From the NCBI GenBank assembly GCA_959347315.1, contig OY365806.1:39002903-39066902 (forward strand): DNA of 64,000 nucleotides, read 5' to 3'. A program made the position numbers and the translations under genes. Positions 42,591 to 55,473 of this stretch are shown here, piece by piece. Origin of the DNA: Bimastos eiseni (lineage: Eukaryota; Annelida; Clitellata; Crassiclitellata; Lumbricidae). The notes under the pieces were generated by a model that saw nothing but the letters and a program-made list of their open reading frames with translations, did no database searches and was not told where the DNA came from. How positions within the stretch are numbered: the stretch's first letter is position 1; each line of letters opens with the position of its first letter.

Positions 42591-43974
42591 AATTACCCAA
42601 CCGATGAGCTATCTTAGTTTCGTCTTGACATTGTTTATACAAGAAACATCCATAAAAAGTGATCACATGTCTGCGTGACCTAAACATCATGCCACATGCA
42701 TGTCCATACTTTTGTATTGTCTTGCATTATCCAAACTGGCCAAAAATGTCAATAATGTTCTTCCATTTTCCTGCCTTAATACAAGAAACCTAAACTTAGT
42801 CACACATGTAACATGAAGCGCTAATAACAGCAGTAACATTGCTCTGCAAATGCAGTGACAATTTTTTTAGCCTGGAATCTCAAAGCATCCTTAGGCATGC
42901 ACTTTTCACCCAATAAAACCATGAGCGAGACACAGCATTCCAATAATGAATAAAATACGTAAGTTTCATCAGCAAAAAATTGCCATAGATCGATTCGACC
43001 TGTATTCGACTTACAACATTAAAAGAAACGGAAGTATACAAAAGAACTATGATCATGCTTCACTCTCTAAACTGCTTTTATGCTCTTAGTCCAGGCAAAT
43101 ACAGTTTGACCTAGACAAAATTGCTTTAGAAGCTTCTTGAACGGTTTCCTGCTCAGAATTCAATGCTGATCAACACACTGAAAATCCCACGAAATCCGAC
43201 CATGAGGTCAACCCCCCCAAAAATGGACTTTTAAGGGTCAAAAGGTCAACATCGAATAAGCTGGTCATAACTCAGCCAAATATTGTTCTATTTTGGTGAT
43301 TCTATTTTTCTGTTAGCTCAGGTCATCAAGGGCTTCATTCGGAAGGAACATGAAGTCACAGGCTGGTTTAATGCAAGGTCATGTCAAGGTCAAAAGGTTA
43401 AAATGATGGTAAAATAGCCGTAGCTAGCCAAATATTGATGTATTTGGGTGATTTTTGATCCGTTAGCTCGAACCAGTTATGGCTACATTCGAGAAGACCA
43501 GTACACAATGGCTGGCATGATTAAAGGTCATTTCAAGTTCAAAGTAATGGGATGCTGGGCACAACTCAGTCAAAAACTGTTCTATTTAATTTATCGTTTA
43601 TCTGTTCGCTCTAATAAGCAAAGGCTACATCGGAGAACACCTATTAGTCAAGGGCAAACATGATGTAAGGTCATTTCAAGGTCAAAAGGTTAATATAAAT
43701 CAAAAAATGGCCACAGTTTGGCCAGACAATGCTTCATTTGGGTAATTATCAGTTGTGACAGGTTTCTTTTGATTTCGTCTATTTGATCTTGACATATTAC
43801 TGGGCTGACAAGTCGCTTCAAAGTCCAATTCATTCAGAATATGTAGTATTAAATTGATTAACAAAATTTCGGTGTGGGTCAAGATTCGCGAATGCCGCGT
43901 TCTTGATGTGGTACCGCAACCGTAAAAGCATGTAGAAACAGAAGAAACCTTCAGACATCTTACCCGATCATCCT

Positions 43975-44300
43975 CTTGTCTCACTCTCACTCGAAGCCAG
44001 GTTACTTCTCATCTCAAGTTCTCCAACCGCGCCATATCCAACGCCGCACAACGTCTCAGGAACGAAATTCCTCCTGCACTCCGTGCTTTTCTCTTCTTCC
44101 AGCATCGCTGCCCGTCATTCAACATCATCTGTCCCTAACTCCCTATCCATCACCCCGAGTTTTCCACTCTAAACTTAAGTCTCGCCTCTTCAGGAACTCT
44201 TACTTGACGTGCCACTTGTCAATCCTCGACCAAAATTACATCCTCCTCAACAGCTACTCTGCCGACCTGCCGACCTTCTGGAAACTCTGACTCTGACCTA
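43975..44300 (+). mobile_element. LINE-type C-terminal fragment in the spacer
   Basis: Same block order as 39725-40140 on the opposite strand: SHLKFSNRA-like start, a proline/serine region, FHSKLKSRLFRNSYLT, then SILDQNYILLNSYSADLP. Heavily diverged. Confidence 0.4.
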
Positions 44301-44399
44301 CCACGGACTATCCCTTGGACAACCCTTTCGAATTGATGCTGCGCTCATGAATATAAACTTGTTCCCGGAGCTTGGCTTTCAAGTGGCGCTGTAGAAATT

Positions 44400-45189
44400 T
44401 GGAGATTGCGATTACGATGTCGTGATCCAAAAGAGATTGATTGTTGCTAATATCATAAACAGGATTGGGAGCTTGTACAAGTCTTATGTCACTGCAATAG
44501 TACAACTTTAAATCACTGTCGTTGGCAAACTGATAAACCTGACTGAACTACGTACGGTTGCGAATACAGTTTGCTCCGACCATTGCAAAAACTCCGATAT
44601 CGAAGCCGCTGAAAAAAGGCAATGCTTTTGTTGTATGGGTGCAAAGCACGGGATTCCCCTAACTCGCTCCGTCATTAAATGTTCGGTGAAATAGTAGCTG
44701 CAGTAACTCATTTGTTACACCTGAGCGTTAACCGCCTACCGATTCGTCCATAAAGTAGCACAGTTTTCGCAATTACTATCAAATGCAAGTGTGAATGTCT
44801 TCGGAAGAGAGCATCAATGCAGAAGCATGGGGTTGGTATGTGAAGAATAATTCCTACTCAGCGACATGCCACCAGCTCCAAATTATCTGCTCAACTTGAT
44901 TCGTTGTTCGTGTAAGACGAACTGTGCTAGCTTACGATGTGGATGCTAACTTATAATGGATCATACTGGATCATCGTGTTCAGCCGCTTGTGGGGAGCGC
45001 CAGTACAGTGGTTGCGATAATAACCCAAGTAGAGTTACCGAATGTGATGACAGCGATAGAGAGTAGGCCTACTAACTTGAAACTATCTACGACCTCTAAT
45101 TATTCGTCTACTTTTTAATTAAAATCCTCTATCATTTTTTATGTGATAACTAATAGGTAATAAAATGGGATTGTTGACCCATTTTAGCC
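44400..45189. other. No gene recognised
   Basis: Spacer of the inverted-repeat element; no coding pattern or repeat beyond isolated short frames. Confidence 0.45.
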
Positions 45190-45478
45190 GAAAGTTGGTT
45201 CATAAATATAATACTACATAGTTATTCTAAATGAATATGACCTTGAAGTGACTGGTCAACCCAGTGTCATATCAAGGTCAAATAGTCGAAATCAAAAGAA
45301 GCCTGCCACAACTGATAATCACCCAAATGAAACAATGCCCGGCCGAGCTATGGCCATTTTTCCATTATATTAACCTTTTGACCTTCAAATGACCTTGCAT
45401 CATGTTTACCCTTGACTAATAGGTCTTCTCGAGTGTAGCCTTTGCTTGTCAGAGCGAAGGATCTTTATGATAAATCTT

Positions 45479-47825
45479 TTCCAAGCAGTCTTCATTCTTA
45501 TCATAGCAAACATAAATATTAGCAGCCATGGATGACTCCAGGATTATATAAATTATTAAAAACAAAAAAATAGGCAAAAAAATAGAAATATTTGAAATTG
45601 CCAGTGAATTTAATAAGAAGAAATTTATTACATTTCGGAATAAATTTAAGTCTATTAGATTAAATGCACAAAATAATTAATACGCCATGGGATTCTGTAA
45701 ATACAAAGACGATTTAAAAAATACCTGGAAACTCACTAGAACAATATTATGAAGCAGAGGGGAAATGATTCCGTAATTCAATCATTGAAAATTAATAATT
45801 CAAGCACGGAGGACGCTGAAATCATGGCAAATGACCTTAATATGTATTTTGTAAGCATTGCTGACTCCCTTGCCAGAGACCTGCCGGACCCTCCTCTAGC
45901 TGTTGACAATTTTCTACAAGCACCAACGCAAAATTCGATGGGGCTCCTTCTGACTTCAGCTGAAGAAGTCACGAATATAAGCTGAGTTATTCGGCTCATT
46001 CATAGTAAGGGGGGTTGACGATATTGACCCGTATATTGTCATCCCTAGCATATCACTCGTTGCTGACGTTTTGGCTGACCTTATCAATTGCCCTTCATGA
46101 GTGGGATGGTCCCCCAATCGCTATAAATTGCTAAAGTAGTTCCAATTTTTAAAAAAGGAGAAAAGGATATTCCTGCTAATTATAGACCCATATCGGTTCT
46201 ACCTTTCTTCTCCAAATTTTCTTCCAATCGGGGCATTCTTCTTATATGGCTTTATTAAGTATGGAGGATATGATCTCAAAAGCCATTGATAATGGCGAAA
46301 TCTCTGTGGGTATATTTCTCGACCTCGCGAAAGCGTTTGATACTGTAAACCATAAAATCCTCCTAAAAAATTAGAAAACTATGGTATCAGAGGTGCCCAA
46401 TAAAATTGGTTACAAATACAAATTAGTTATTTTGATAGCCGCTCCCAACGCGTTAGCTGCAATGGCCACCTATACGATAGTGCTATTATTACTTATGGCG
46501 TTCCGCAGGGCTCCAACTTACGACCGCTCCTTTTTCCTTCTTTATATAAACGACTTAGCCAACGTGTCATCAATTTTATTCTTTATACTGTTTGCAGATG
46601 GTACTAATATGTTTCTTCCGCATAAATCATTGGATAAACTTCTTGATAATATGAACTTGGAGCTATCAAAAGTAGCCGATTGGTTTTGCGCCCATGAGCT
46701 CACGATCAACCTGGATAAGGAAAATTTAATTCTTTTCAGTTCTAATAGGAAAATTTTACCAAAGGATCTAAACCTAAGTCTCCACATAAAAGGCACACCG
46801 ATTGATCAGGTTGAATCCGCCAAGTTCCTTGGGGGTATATGTCGACCACCATCTATCCTGGGCTGTACATATAGATCATATTGCTAATAAAATACCTAAA
46901 AATATTGGTAGATTATCCAGAGTTTCCCACATTATCCCTAATTCCATTAAACTTCAATTATACCATACCTTGATTTATCCATATTTAACCTATTGTAATT
47001 TAATTTGGTCCTCAAATTATAAGTCACGGCTCACTAAACTAGTGGTGCTATAAAAAAGGGCGATACGTTTTGTTGCGGGCGCCCATAGAGTTGCACATAC
47101 TGACCCATTATTTAAAGATTTGCAGCTTCTAAAATTAGATAAAATAAGAATTCTTCATATAGGTATATTTTTTACCGCTATGAGCGCGGTCTACTCCCAT
47201 CAGTGTTCCTAAATTATTTCTCCGTGGGCTCCGACACCCATGCCTACTGCACAAGGAACTCCCGCGCTTACCGCTATGATAGAGCATGAACAAATCTCCT
47301 TAAATTCAGTCTCAAATCTTCAGGTCCGCAGGTCTGGAACGCTATTTCGCTTGAAATCCGTTCGTCCATCAACCCTTATACGTTTAAAAATATTTGCGTA
47401 CTTTTTTAATGAATGGAATGGCTCGATGATATGATTTCCACAACTATCAAACGGGGCAGTTGGTCACTCGCTCGCCTTTGGTCCACCACCCGTCCGTCGT
47501 CCGGGCTCACAAACCGCTTTAGTTAAGTTAATTTTTTAAGATTTTGTTTGGTCCTGAGGGTTAGTTGGTAACTTGTTTGCGTTTATGACTGTCTAATTGT
47601 TTCGATGATCCTAGCCCTCTCGAGTTAGAATTAGGACTTATATTGATTGACGTATATCTTATTTCTTTTTCCTCTTGTTAATTTCAGCTACTTGGGTGTC
47701 CCTGCTAGCGGCATTTCGATCCCTTTTGGGGTGCCTTTTGTAGCCTATAGTTTATAATCAATATTGTTTATTAACTGCATCTACCGTTTGCTATGGCTGC
47801 AATAAACGAGATTGAATTGAATTGA
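45479..47825 (+). mobile_element. 5'-truncated LINE (CR1/L2-like) with RT remnants
   Basis: Reverse transcriptase blocks in order across shifted frames: PIFKKGEKDIPANYRPISVL (about 46145-46205), FLDLAKAFDTVNHKILL (46317-46370), YGVPQG (46495), FFILFADGTNMFL (the YADD box reads FADG), ELTINLDKE, and the C-terminal block YHTLIYPYLTYCNLIW. Ends with AATAAACGAG and an ATTGA-repeat tail at about 47810-47825. No endonuclease domain left. Inserted in the right arm of the inverted-repeat element: the flanks CAGAGCGAA and ACAGATAAAACGATG rejoin the repeat sequence. Catalytic Asp lost, many stops. Confidence 0.85.
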
Positions 47826-48227
47826 ACAGATAAAACGATGAACTAAATGGAACAGTTTTTGACTGAGTTGTGCCCAGCATCCCATTACTTTGACCTTGAA
47901 ATGACTTTTAATCATGCCAGCCATTGTGTACTGGTCTTCTCGAATGTAGCCTTAACTGGTCCGAGCTAACGGATAAAAGACCCAAATACATCAATATTTA
48001 GCTGAGCAATGGCTATTTTACCATCATTTTGACCTAGTGACATTGACATGACCTTGCATTAAAACATCCTTTGACTCCATGGCCTTCCCGATTGAAACCT
48101 TTCATGATCTGAGCTAACAGAAAAAAGAATCACCAAAATAGAACATTATTTGGCTGAGTTATGGCCATTTTCTTCTATGTTGACCTTTTGACCCTTAAAA
48201 GTCCATTTGGGAGTGACCCCATTTTTT

Positions 48228-48412
48228 TTAGCACCACTATTTTGTGAGCCGTGACTTATAATTTGAGGACCAAATTAAATTACAATAGGTCAAATATGGA
48301 TAAATCAAGGTATGGTATAATTGAAGTTTAATGGAATTAGGGATAATGCGGGAAACTCTGGATAATCTACCAATATTTTTAGCTATTTTATTAGAAATAT
48401 GATTTATATGAT
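48228..48412 (-). mobile_element. Reversed LINE fragment
   Basis: Reverse complement of about 46867-47055 (same YHTLIYPYLTY block), inserted between shared arm sequence ending GACCCC and starting GATCGGATTTTGTGGG. Confidence 0.8.
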
Positions 48413-48505
48413 CGGATTTTGTGGGATTTTCAGTATGTTATTCAGCAATGAATTCTGAGCAGGAAACCATTCAAAAAGCTTCTGAAGCAATTTTTCCTAA
48501 GTTGC

Positions 48506-48839
48506 CCCAATTTTTAAGATAGATATCCTGGACTATCTGTGCCGTAAAATAAGTAAATAAGTAATTACTACACTTTAAAGGTCATTGGACACCAGAGGAC
48601 TGATTCTTCAGGAAATGACCAAAGAGCCGAGGGTGAGGTCAACCGCCGACCCCTCATCATATTTTGGGTTGCTTATTAAGGTGGGGTTTAGGACAGGAAC
48701 TAGGGGGTTCAACCCAGCAAACCCCCGACAAATAAACAATGATATAGTCTAGCTTAAACACTATCAAATGATACGTTCACATTACCTCATCCCTTTCTTT
48801 GGAATGAGCAAATATAAGTCAAATAAATTTCGAATTAAC
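48506..48839. other. No feature seen
   Basis: Sequence between the inverted-repeat element and gypsy debris; no open frame of note. Confidence 0.5.
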
Positions 48840-49560
48840 ATACAGTAAATAGAAAGTTACAATCTAGGCAAACAATCGGCTGCAACATATAATCGTCCTT
48901 TCCTGTATTTAACTTCCACATCAAAAATGTCCGCGAAGCTAATGCCAATCGTACTATTTTAGCAGATTTAAACATAGATTCTGTCAAATAAGTCAAAAAA
49001 TTATGATCAGTAGAAAGATGAATTCTTGATCTAATAGTAACTTCCTTCAATTTATTTAAAGCAAAAAAATAGCATAGGCCTCATTCTCAATCGTAGCCCA
49101 ATGGAGCCCATCTCCTCTGAGTAGCAGTCAATTTCTTGCTAATAAATGACACAGGACGTTCAACTCCTTTATCATCCATTTGTGTCAGCACAGCACCAAA
49201 TGCAAAATCCCTGAGCTCTATCACAATACAAATTAAATGGCTGGCCAACATCAAAAACATATAGATCAACATTAGATCACATTGCATATATCAACAAAAC
49301 TGAATTTATTGAAACAAATTAAATGCTTGCTATGTTCATATGTCCATATCATCTTTTCAAGCGCTTGTTCACCAGTTACATCAGTCAATGGTTTAGTGAT
49401 CTTTGGAAGATCTAAAACAAATTTTCCATAATAAACAAACAAGCCTAACACCAGTTCTGCTTGTTTCTTCGCTTCAGGAATCGTAAGATTCATCTTGCTT
49501 TCTATTCTCTCGGGATTCATTTGTATTTTGCCTGTGCCGTTCTTTTCAAAGACATAATTT
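48840..49560 (-). pseudogene. Ty3/gypsy RT-RNase H fragment
   Basis: On -: MNPERIESKMNLTIPEAKKQ, LGLFVYYGKFVLDLPKI, then FAFGAVLTQMDDKGVERPVS with FISKKLTATQRRW, and a degraded HLSTDHNFLTYLTESM block. Block by block homologous to the copy at 54430-55473. No start or end; broken. Confidence 0.8.
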
Positions 49561-49576
49561 CTTAAGTTTAAAGTTA

Positions 49577-51083
49577 TGTGGCGTTTTGCTGCCCGGACGC
49601 ATGGCTAGCGCTCGTACGACGGTGTCGACTCAGGCTCGCGAACACTTCTGGAGTCACCGAGTCACTTCCTTATCGAATTTCAATGCCAAATGGTTGCTCT
49701 CTATATCTACTAGGGTTATCGCTCTCACCAGGAAAGTTAAGAATAGGCGCTTCTCTAAGAAAGTTAACACTGTTCAAATCAGATCCGAGGTCCGAAGCTG
49801 CCTGTTCCGCGGTTGCCGGATGGGAAACTTGCTGAGGGTGGCTTACTACTCCAGACTGAACTGACACACTGCTTCGACTGAACTCCAAACTCAGACTGAA
49901 CCTCGACTGAACACCAACTGACTCAGACTACGCACTCAACTCGACTGAACCCTGTACAGAAATGCGCTCTTATTTATAACCAAGAACCTTCCCATAGAGT
50001 CCCCCCGGACCTTACAGAGTCCCCCGGACCCTACAGAGTCCCCCCTTACCCTACAGCCCATAGAGTACCCCCGGACCCTACAGAGTTCTCCCCGGACCTT
50101 ACAACCCATACAGTCCCCCCGGACCCTACAGAGTTCACGCCGGACCCTACAGAGTCCCCCCGGACCCTACAGCCCCGGACCCTACAGAGTCTTCTCCAGA
50201 CCCAACATAGTCCCTCCGGACCCTACAACCCATAGAGTCCCACCCGACCCAACAGAGTCCCCCGGACCCTACAGAGTTCTCCCCGGACCTTACAGCCCCG
50301 GTCCCTACAGAGTCCTCTCCGGACCCTACAGAGTCCCCCCGGACCCTACAGCCCATAGAGTCCCACCGGACCCTACAGAGTCCCCGCCGGACCCTACAGC
50401 CCATAGAGTCCCACCGGACCCTACAGAGTTCCCCCCGGACCTTACAGCCCATACAGTCCCCCCGGACCCTACAGAGTTCCCGCCACACCCTACAGCGTCC
50501 CCCCGGACCCTACAGCCCCGGACCCTACAGAGTCCTCTCCGGACCATACATAGTCCCTCCGGACCCTACAGCCCATAGAGTCCCACCCGACCCTACAGAA
50601 TCCCCCGGACCCTACAGAGTCCCCCCTAACCCTACAGCCCCGGACCCTACATAGTCCCTCCGGACCCTACAGCCCATAGAGTCCCACCCGACCCTACAGA
50701 GTCCCCCGGACCTTATAGAGTCCCCGGCCCCTACAGAATCCCTTCGGACCCTACAGAGTCCCCCCGGACCCTACAGCCCATAGCGTTCCCCCGGACCCTA
50801 CAGCCCAGTTAAGTTAAGCATACACAGCTGTAGAGTACATCAAAGGACTCGTCGATACGAGCAGATCAAAAGACCCATAGCGGCAAGCAAAGAACTGATA
50901 GCGGCTAACAGATCAAACGGTCCCTCGTCGGCGGCAAGCAGTCAACGGCCGTTGCACCAAGAGACCCATAACAGCGAGCAGATCAAAGAGTCCCTAGCGG
51001 CAGACATACCCCAAGACTCTTAGCGGCAAACATATATAGCAGGCAGATCAAAGGGTTTATGGCGGCATGGCAAAAACGCCACA
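49577..51083 (-). mobile_element. LTR-like unit with internal minisatellite (TG...CA)
   Basis: Read on -: starts TGTGGCGTTTTTGCC (51083) and ends GGCAGCAAAACGCCACA (49577), a matched TG...CA inverted end. A TATAAATAAGAG box lies at about 49966-49977 on -, just before a conserved leader part. A homologous leader occurs at 63160-63440. No clean 5-bp duplication (AGTTA left, TAATA right). Confidence 0.65.
49985..50815. repeat. CCCCGGACCCTACAG minisatellite
   Basis: About 40 diverged 18-27-bp units (GGACCCTACAGAGTCC and GGACCCTACAGCCCATAGAG types) within the LTR-like unit. Glycine/serine/valine-rich frames on - are products of the repeat. Confidence 0.92.
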
Positions 51084-51799
51084 TAATATGCAAGGTACAA
51101 TAGGGGGAAAGACCCAAGAAGGACCGAGGACCTGTAGGCGGGGCCACGCATGTTAAGAGAAAAAGCATTCAAAGGTCGGAGGTCGATATATAGATAATAC
51201 TAATAATTGCTTAACTAGTTAACTAATACATCATAGTCTAGCTAAATATTTAATTACCACGTTGAGTAACTCATATTTTATAACAGTGAACTATTATTAT
51301 ACATAACATTTATGAATGATAACAAAACATAGTATCAAATTTGATTACATTCAAGTGAAGTCATTAAGAAGTACTCCCGCACACTCGCCTTACAGGTATA
51401 AAGATTTGGTATTGCTTTAAATTTACCAGGAAGGTTTTTCTATAACTTAGCACCAGAATATTTTATGGTGAATGTTCTTGTGTTAGTTCTGGCATAGATA
51501 GGTCTGAATGAGGAAGAGGATGAAGGGCGTCAGACAATAAGGGTTAGCATCAGTTTATTGATATAAAGTAATTATTGAAGACCGGAGGTAATTGATTTTG
51601 GTTGTATTTGAACATAAATTCAGATATTTGACACAACGTTATTAGTTTTAACTTAAGTAATCCTAGCCGTATGTATATGTGGTCAACCCGAGATAAAGGA
51701 GGATAACCAGCAATAACTGCTCGGTTTTGGAGGATAGTTAGTTGTTTCAGCCGAGTTGGATGCCCAGATAATATTGCAGTAATTTAGATAAGGGTGTAT

Positions 51800-52057
51800 C
51801 ATCGTATATTATAGACTTTTACGTATATTAGTTGGTAAGAGGTAAGCTACTCTAGACAATATCCCCAGGCTTTTGGCAATTTTTGTTGAGATGTTGTGTA
51901 TGTGGTCGTTCCAAGTTAAGTGATTATCAATCAAAACGCCAAGAAATTTGATTGAATTAACTTTCGGTACTGGTGTGTTGTTTATTAACAGAGGAATTTC
52001 AATTAGGGGTAAGTTCTTACCTGATATGTACACAGATCTGTGATTTCTTGGTTTCAC
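51800..52057 (-). mobile_element. LINE RT C-terminal fragment
   Basis: Open on - for 82 codons: KVNSIKFLGVLIDNHLTWND, HIHNISTKIAKSLGILSRVA, the block following the RT palm in CR1/L2-type LINEs. Related to, but distinct from, the copy at 45479-47825. Confidence 0.75.
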
Positions 52058-52799
52058 GTACTCTATTCGAACGGCACGGACGGGGTCACCATCTTCCCCG
52101 TGTTTTCGTACAGAACTGTCAGCTATTTATTTCTCACGATCGGATTTCTACACACTCTCGAACGGCTCTAGGACCTGTGATCATTTCTTCACGATAGGTT
52201 TATTTCGGTCAGCCTGTTCCCTACGATCAGGACACGGTCCGTCTTGCGATCAACGGCAGGGTGGGCCCTACCTACCAGACAGCGAAAGACAGCACCGGCC
52301 GGCCCGCGTGTGGGGCGGCTGTCACTCAGGGTCGTATTCATATGGGAAACTAGACGATCATTCACCGAACGACGCTATAGAACCGTGTCGCTATGGGTGC
52401 AGCAGTACTACTTCTCACGTATAAGGCAGCGCACCGCGTGTCAAACCTGTAGTCATACCTCACCATGCATTTTGCAACGGCGAGGGCCTATAAACCCTAT
52501 CAATCAACGCTTGCTTAAATATGGGTGTCTAACAGAAACGTGGGATCTCGCATTAAACTTCATTTTGGCAACCCCCTATGTTTCGTCATCACGTAGAATG
52601 CTCGAAACAATGCTATTTTATTCAATTGATTAAATAAAACCTAATAATAGCACGAATAAAAGATCCTAATCATTTTTTATCATTAGTCTGAAGTTTTATC
52701 GAGTATGCGTGTACGCATCCTTTTTGCCTTTGCTCTAGCGCCTTTGTTGGCGCAACACCATGAAAAATATACTTCGATACAACGCTAATTGCAAACCGA
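52058..52799. other. GC-richer block, no gene recognised
   Basis: A 129-codon frame (52244-52633, +) lacks any family pattern and has the composition of non-coding DNA read in an arginine/threonine-rich frame. Left unassigned. Confidence 0.45.
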
Positions 52800-53060
52800 C
52801 TATTTATAAATAAATCCTTCATTCAAACCTTGTAGCCTGTCCAAAACAGTTATATAATACAGTCTCGGTTGTGTAAAAATTGGTTCCAAATGCTGCAAAT
52901 GAATTATTGTCCAATCATATGGATTTACTGCAACAGGCCTATCATCCACATTTGGTTTGGCAAAGTCTTGTATGGGTTGTAAAACCATATTGATAGCCTT
53001 CAAAGACGTTTTTCCCGAGTTGATCAAACCAACTGGGACACATGTAATCATAATCGCAAC
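52800..53060 (-). pseudogene. Ty3/gypsy RT fragment
   Basis: On -: GLINSGKTSLKAINMVLQPI, QDFAKPNVDDRPVAV, matching GLINSGRTFMKAINLVLQPI and the VDD box of 54430-55473. About 85 codons; changed catalytic surroundings. Confidence 0.75.
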
Positions 53061-53489
53061 CATACTCAACCATAACCCAAAAAATATTAGGCGATTGACC
53101 AACCAATTAACAAGGCAAAACATTAAGATAAAAAACACACAAAATTTGAACAGAGAACATAGGGAGGAGCCTTAAAGGGACCGCAGTCCCGTTAGGGAGA
53201 CACCCAGTCAAAATTATTAGGAGCACAAATATCAAAGAGGCAGTCCATAAATGACGTCACGCATTTTAAACAGTTTGGGTGCCTCCTCTTTTTTGACACA
53301 CGTCGTCATAAATGCCATGACCTCCTTCAAATACGACGTCACAAAGTTCTGCCCCAGCCTAAAAACTAGATGTCCAGAATGCAATGCACATTTTCTTTCA
53401 ATTATCAGAAAAAGTTGTTGTGACTTGAAAAGTACTTGAAAAATACTAGAACGAAGAAAACTGAGAAAGCACAATGTGGCAAAACCGGT

Positions 53490-54075
53490 TACAACTCACT
53501 TCTCGTGTATCAATTTGTCGTGAGTTCAGTCCAACTCCCCTATACTTCAGGTACCACATGAGGCGGTTCTACGGATTTCCGAGCGCGACTGTCCGATGAG
53601 TAAGTATGGCTTTTTGGCGCAATGTTGAGAGCAATTATCAATTTTGGCGACGCCGTTTAGTTTCAACGAACAGATTGACACGGGTTCTACGAACTTCTTA
53701 TTTATTGATAAAGATCAACATAATTATCGCCGAACTCCAAATCAACTCAGATACATACTTGACTAAATCAACAGCACAACTCAGCTCGACTGTCCGTCCG
53801 AACTTGACCGTCTAAAGAGACTGACTCTCGTTGGCCGACTTTTACGGACTCTCTACCACAGCCTAGCTCGACTCTTTTCCACAGCCTAACAGTCCGTCTA
53901 TTTATACTCTCAATTGTCGAAACAATGTATATACAGTGTTTACACAATGTACATATAATATGCATCAGGCTAGATACAATTGTAGTCATGAATATTCATA
54001 GATACAATGTCGATACAATGTACATATAAAGTATATACCAATAAGAGGGAGGTTCTCATTCTGGAGGCCCCCCCT
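53490..54075 (-). promoter_or_regulatory. Probable 3' LTR of the gypsy copy, with PPT and TATA box
   Basis: On -, a polypurine tract (GGAGGGGGGG, about 54075-54065) follows the RNase H stop by 370 bp. It is followed by a non-coding region with a GAGAGTATAAATAG box at about 53912-53899. The exact LTR ends are not resolved; no matching 5' LTR was identified. Confidence 0.45.
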
Positions 54076-54429
54076 CCAACAAACTCCAGAAAGTCGACCC
54101 ACGGGCCAAGCAACATCGCTTACCATATCAATAGTGTCACAGTCAAAATTGTCATTCAACGCAGAAATCAACTGAAATGCGACGCTCAATTTACTCCAGA
54201 CACCAAAATTACAACACATCAAAATTCTGCAACTTGCACAACTAAGAGAGAATACATAGTTTCCTGCACGGCAAATTATCGACATAAAACAGGACATGAT
54301 TCAATGTCATGCCTCAACGTAGTAGCAGCATTGCCACCGTTATTCAATCTACCAAACCAATATAGCAAAAGAGCTAATTATTATATAAAATAAATTGCGA
54401 ATTCATACTGACGCATAAAAACCTACAAA

Positions 54430-55473
54430 TCATAATCGAGATAAACAATCCGCTACAACATTTAAGCGACCTTTCTTATATTTAACTTCAACATCAAATG
54501 TATGTAAAGCTAACGCCCATCGCGCAAGTTTAGCAGATTTAGGCATCGAGTCAGTCAAGTAGGTTAAGGGATTACGGTCGGTATAAATGTGAATTTTAGA
54601 TCCAATAATAATTTCTTTCAATTTGTTTAAAGCCCAAGCAATAGCGTAGGCTTTTTTTTCAATGGTAGCCCATCGCTTCTGGGTATCAGTCAATTTCTGG
54701 CTGATAAATGGCACAGGACGTTCAACTCTTTTATCGTCAAATTGTGTCAACACAGCCCCGACCGCAAAGTCGCTACTGTCACAATACAAGTTAAAAGGCT
54801 GTCCAACATCAGACACATATAAAACAACATTAGATCTAAGAGCATCTTTCAACAAATCAAAAGCTTTTTGATGGTCATCTGTCCAACTTATCTTGTCAGG
54901 TACTTGTTTGCCTGTTAACTCAGTTAATGGTTTAGCAATCTTTGCAAAATCGAACACTAGTTGTCTATAATATTCAAAGAAACCTAAAATTTGTTTCACT
55001 TGCTTCTTCGTCCCAGGAATCTTAAGATTCATCATGCTCTCAATCCTATCGGGATTCATCTGAATTCTACCTGATCCAACCGCATGAACGATGAAACTTA
55101 CTTCTTTCTTTACAGAGATACATTTTCTGAAGTTTAGAGTTACATTATATAATCGCATTTGTAACAGAAATGATTCTAAATGTTCTAAATGAATGTCCCA
55201 ATTACATGAATGCACTGCAATGTCATCAACATAAGGCTCTGCAAAGTTCTGAATCGGTTGTAAAACAAGGTTAATTGCCTTCATAAACGTCCTTCCCGAA
55301 TTGATTAATCCAAAAGGTAAACGTGTAAATTCATATAATCCATTGTGTGTTAAAAAAGCAGTTTTCCATTGATCAGATTGTTTCTCAGGACATGTCAAAT
55401 AGGCACTTCGACAGTCCAAAATGGAAATAAAGTTTGACGTTCCAACTTTGTGCAAAACATCTTTCACCATAGG
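54430..55473 (-). pseudogene. Gypsy RT palm and RNase H
   Basis: About 347 codons, uninterrupted from the LTR junction to stop 54432-54430. RT: FISILDCRSAYLTCPE (first Asp), LPFGLINSGRTFMKA, YVDDIAVHS (YxDD box). RNase H: FNLYCDSSDFAVGAVLTQFD, LTDTQKRWATIEKKAYAIAW, YTDRNPLTYLTD, GRLNVVADCLSRL. All key acidic residues are visible. The N-terminal RT block lies beyond the solo LTR. The frame upstream of 55474 belongs to LTR sequence. Confidence 0.9.

Larger units (their letters stand above)
43122..48505. mobile_element. Large inverted-repeat element built of ~150-bp AGGTCA-rich units
   Basis: The left arm (43122 to about 43780) contains four diverged ~150-bp units, each with CAAGGTCAAAAGGT-type words and CAGCCAAATATTG/ATGGCT blocks. 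The right arm (45190-45478 plus 47826-48505) is its reverse complement, outermost TTGCTTYAGAAGCTT shared. The right arm is interrupted by a LINE (45479-47825) and by a reversed LINE fragment (about 48228-48412). Without these it is about 3 kb. Class unknown; no transposase seen. Confidence 0.7.

Noticed and set aside
50147..50547. Glycine/valine/arginine-rich frames on -
   Set aside because: Products of the GGACCCTACAG minisatellite; no start context and no non-repeat coding part.
52244..52633. 129-codon + strand gene
   Set aside because: No recognisable family, no start or splice context, and irregular composition.
53229..53470. Gene on - (80 codons)
   Set aside because: The sequence (TCCATAAATGACGTCACGCA-type words) resembles a dispersed non-coding repeat; too weak to bound, so not listed as a feature.
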